Assembly (NCBI GenBank): GCA_965224105.1
Contig: CBDCYH010000001.1
Coordinates: 62,001 to 126,000 of the forward strand
Length of the DNA stretch: 64,000 nucleotides
From: CBDCYH01 sp965224105
GTDB taxonomy: Bacteria > Bacteroidota > Rhodothermia > Rhodothermales > JABDKH01
Direction of reading: 5' to 3'
The notes beneath the pieces were generated by a model, which was not told the origin of the DNA, ran no database searches, and saw nothing but the letters and a program-made list of their open reading frames with translations. A program made the translations under genes and the position numbers. Positions 63,773 through 64,000 of the stretch are shown piece after piece; within the stretch, counting starts at the first letter, position 1, and every line of letters begins with the position of its first letter.

Positions 63773-64000
63773 TCACCAGCCAATGCGCCCGGAGCCCTTT
63801 TCGGGCTTCTTGTTGTGTGTAGTCCAGGTCCCGGATGCCGGCCGGCGGGCTTTTTTCCTAGTCTTTTTTGGGGCAACCGTCGGATTTCGTTCCTCAGCCA
63901 GTGAGCGACTACTCGGAGCAACCACTACGCGCCGCGCCTGTTCAAACACTTCTTCCCAATAGAGGCTGCTCAGGCTTGAAATGGCAACACCGTTCGAACT
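63773..64000 (-). CDS. C-terminal end of an unidentified protein with a basic tail (partial)
   Basis: A 75-codon frame open to the window edge and ended by TGA at 63773-63775. It begins in SSLYWEEVFEQARRVVVAPSS and passes into a Lys/Arg/Pro-rich end (PKKTRKKARRPASG, HNKKPEKGS). I do not recognise it. The terminator at 63691-63728, placed shortly after the stop, supports that a transcript ends here. The frame could still be accidental, since only 75 codons can be seen. Confidence 0.4.
   Translation of the reverse strand, partial: SSNGVAISSLSSLYWEEVFEQARRVVVAPSSRSLAEERNPTVAPKKTRKKARRPASGTWTTHNKKPEKGSGRIGW

Overview
This 64 kb window is an ordinary-looking chromosomal segment of moderate GC content. 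The best taxonomic guess is the Bacteroidota/Rhodothermota side of the bacterial tree, probably a Rhodothermales- or Balneolales-like marine aerobe. The evidence is a type IX secretion pair (end of a PorU-like sortase followed by PorV), a DUF5687 ABC permease, a DUF5683 protein, a small basic membrane protein in front of mutL, PorV/FlgD-type C-terminal sorting domains, and weak or absent Shine-Dalgarno sequences. Gene density is very high, with many 4-nt overlaps. There is no prophage, IS element, CRISPR array or rRNA operon. One tRNA gene (Arg, anticodon CCG) is present.

Region by region. (1) 1-12.5 kb, + strand: porU end, porV, a degenerate M6-type secreted protein, a giant outer-membrane metalloprotease/propeller/barrel protein, a TlpA-like thioredoxin, a DUF5683 protein, a dicarboxylate/glutamate symporter and a TPR lipid-facing or exported protein. 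(2) 12.6-21 kb: tRNA-Arg on the minus strand, then on the plus strand an unusual sigma factor, a CPBP protease, DUF2007, CdsA, a small membrane protein, MutL, TilS, Hpt and tryptophan 2,3-dioxygenase. (3) 21-30.5 kb, minus strand: one tightly packed 10-gene directon holding polyprenol/diacylglycerol kinase, lipase, acyltransferase, HD hydrolase and then the rest of the kynurenine route (SDR, aldehyde dehydrogenase, RidA, formamidase, KynU, KMO). Its last stop abuts that of the tryptophan dioxygenase. (4) 30.5-31.6 kb, plus: MmcQ/YjbR protein and RluA. (5) 31.5-42 kb, minus: aroB-tamB-rnr-DUF5687 permease-ABC ATPase-small unknown protein. (6) 42-43.4 kb, plus: MnmM-like methyltransferase and NRDE protein. 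(7) 43.5-49.5 kb, minus: TPR protein, UPF0210/UPF0237 pair, DegQ-type protease, fumarase. (8) 49.6-54.4 kb: alternating panC, phoH, dapF, ppiD with shared stop and start regions. (9) 54.6-58.3 kb: FliA/WhiG-type sigma factor, a 657-nt non-coding gap, an NtrC-type regulator, a TPR-like protein. (10) 58.5-64 kb: sulfotransferase, L27/L21, FAH-family protein, lysA, threonine aldolase, greA and the end of an unidentified basic-tailed protein.

Functional picture: housekeeping genes for the envelope (TamB, PpiD, DegQ, T9SS, CdsA), diaminopimelate/lysine, pantothenate, shikimate and tRNA modification, with one coherent metabolic cassette for tryptophan breakdown through kynurenine and aminomuconate. 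Nothing in the window is clearly a new defence or mobile system. The most unusual signals are enzyme families with lost catalytic residues (M6-like protein, SDR, possibly MutL), a sigma factor with what look like two region-4 modules, a three-part outer-membrane protease chimera beside porUV, and the long empty gap between two transcription regulators.
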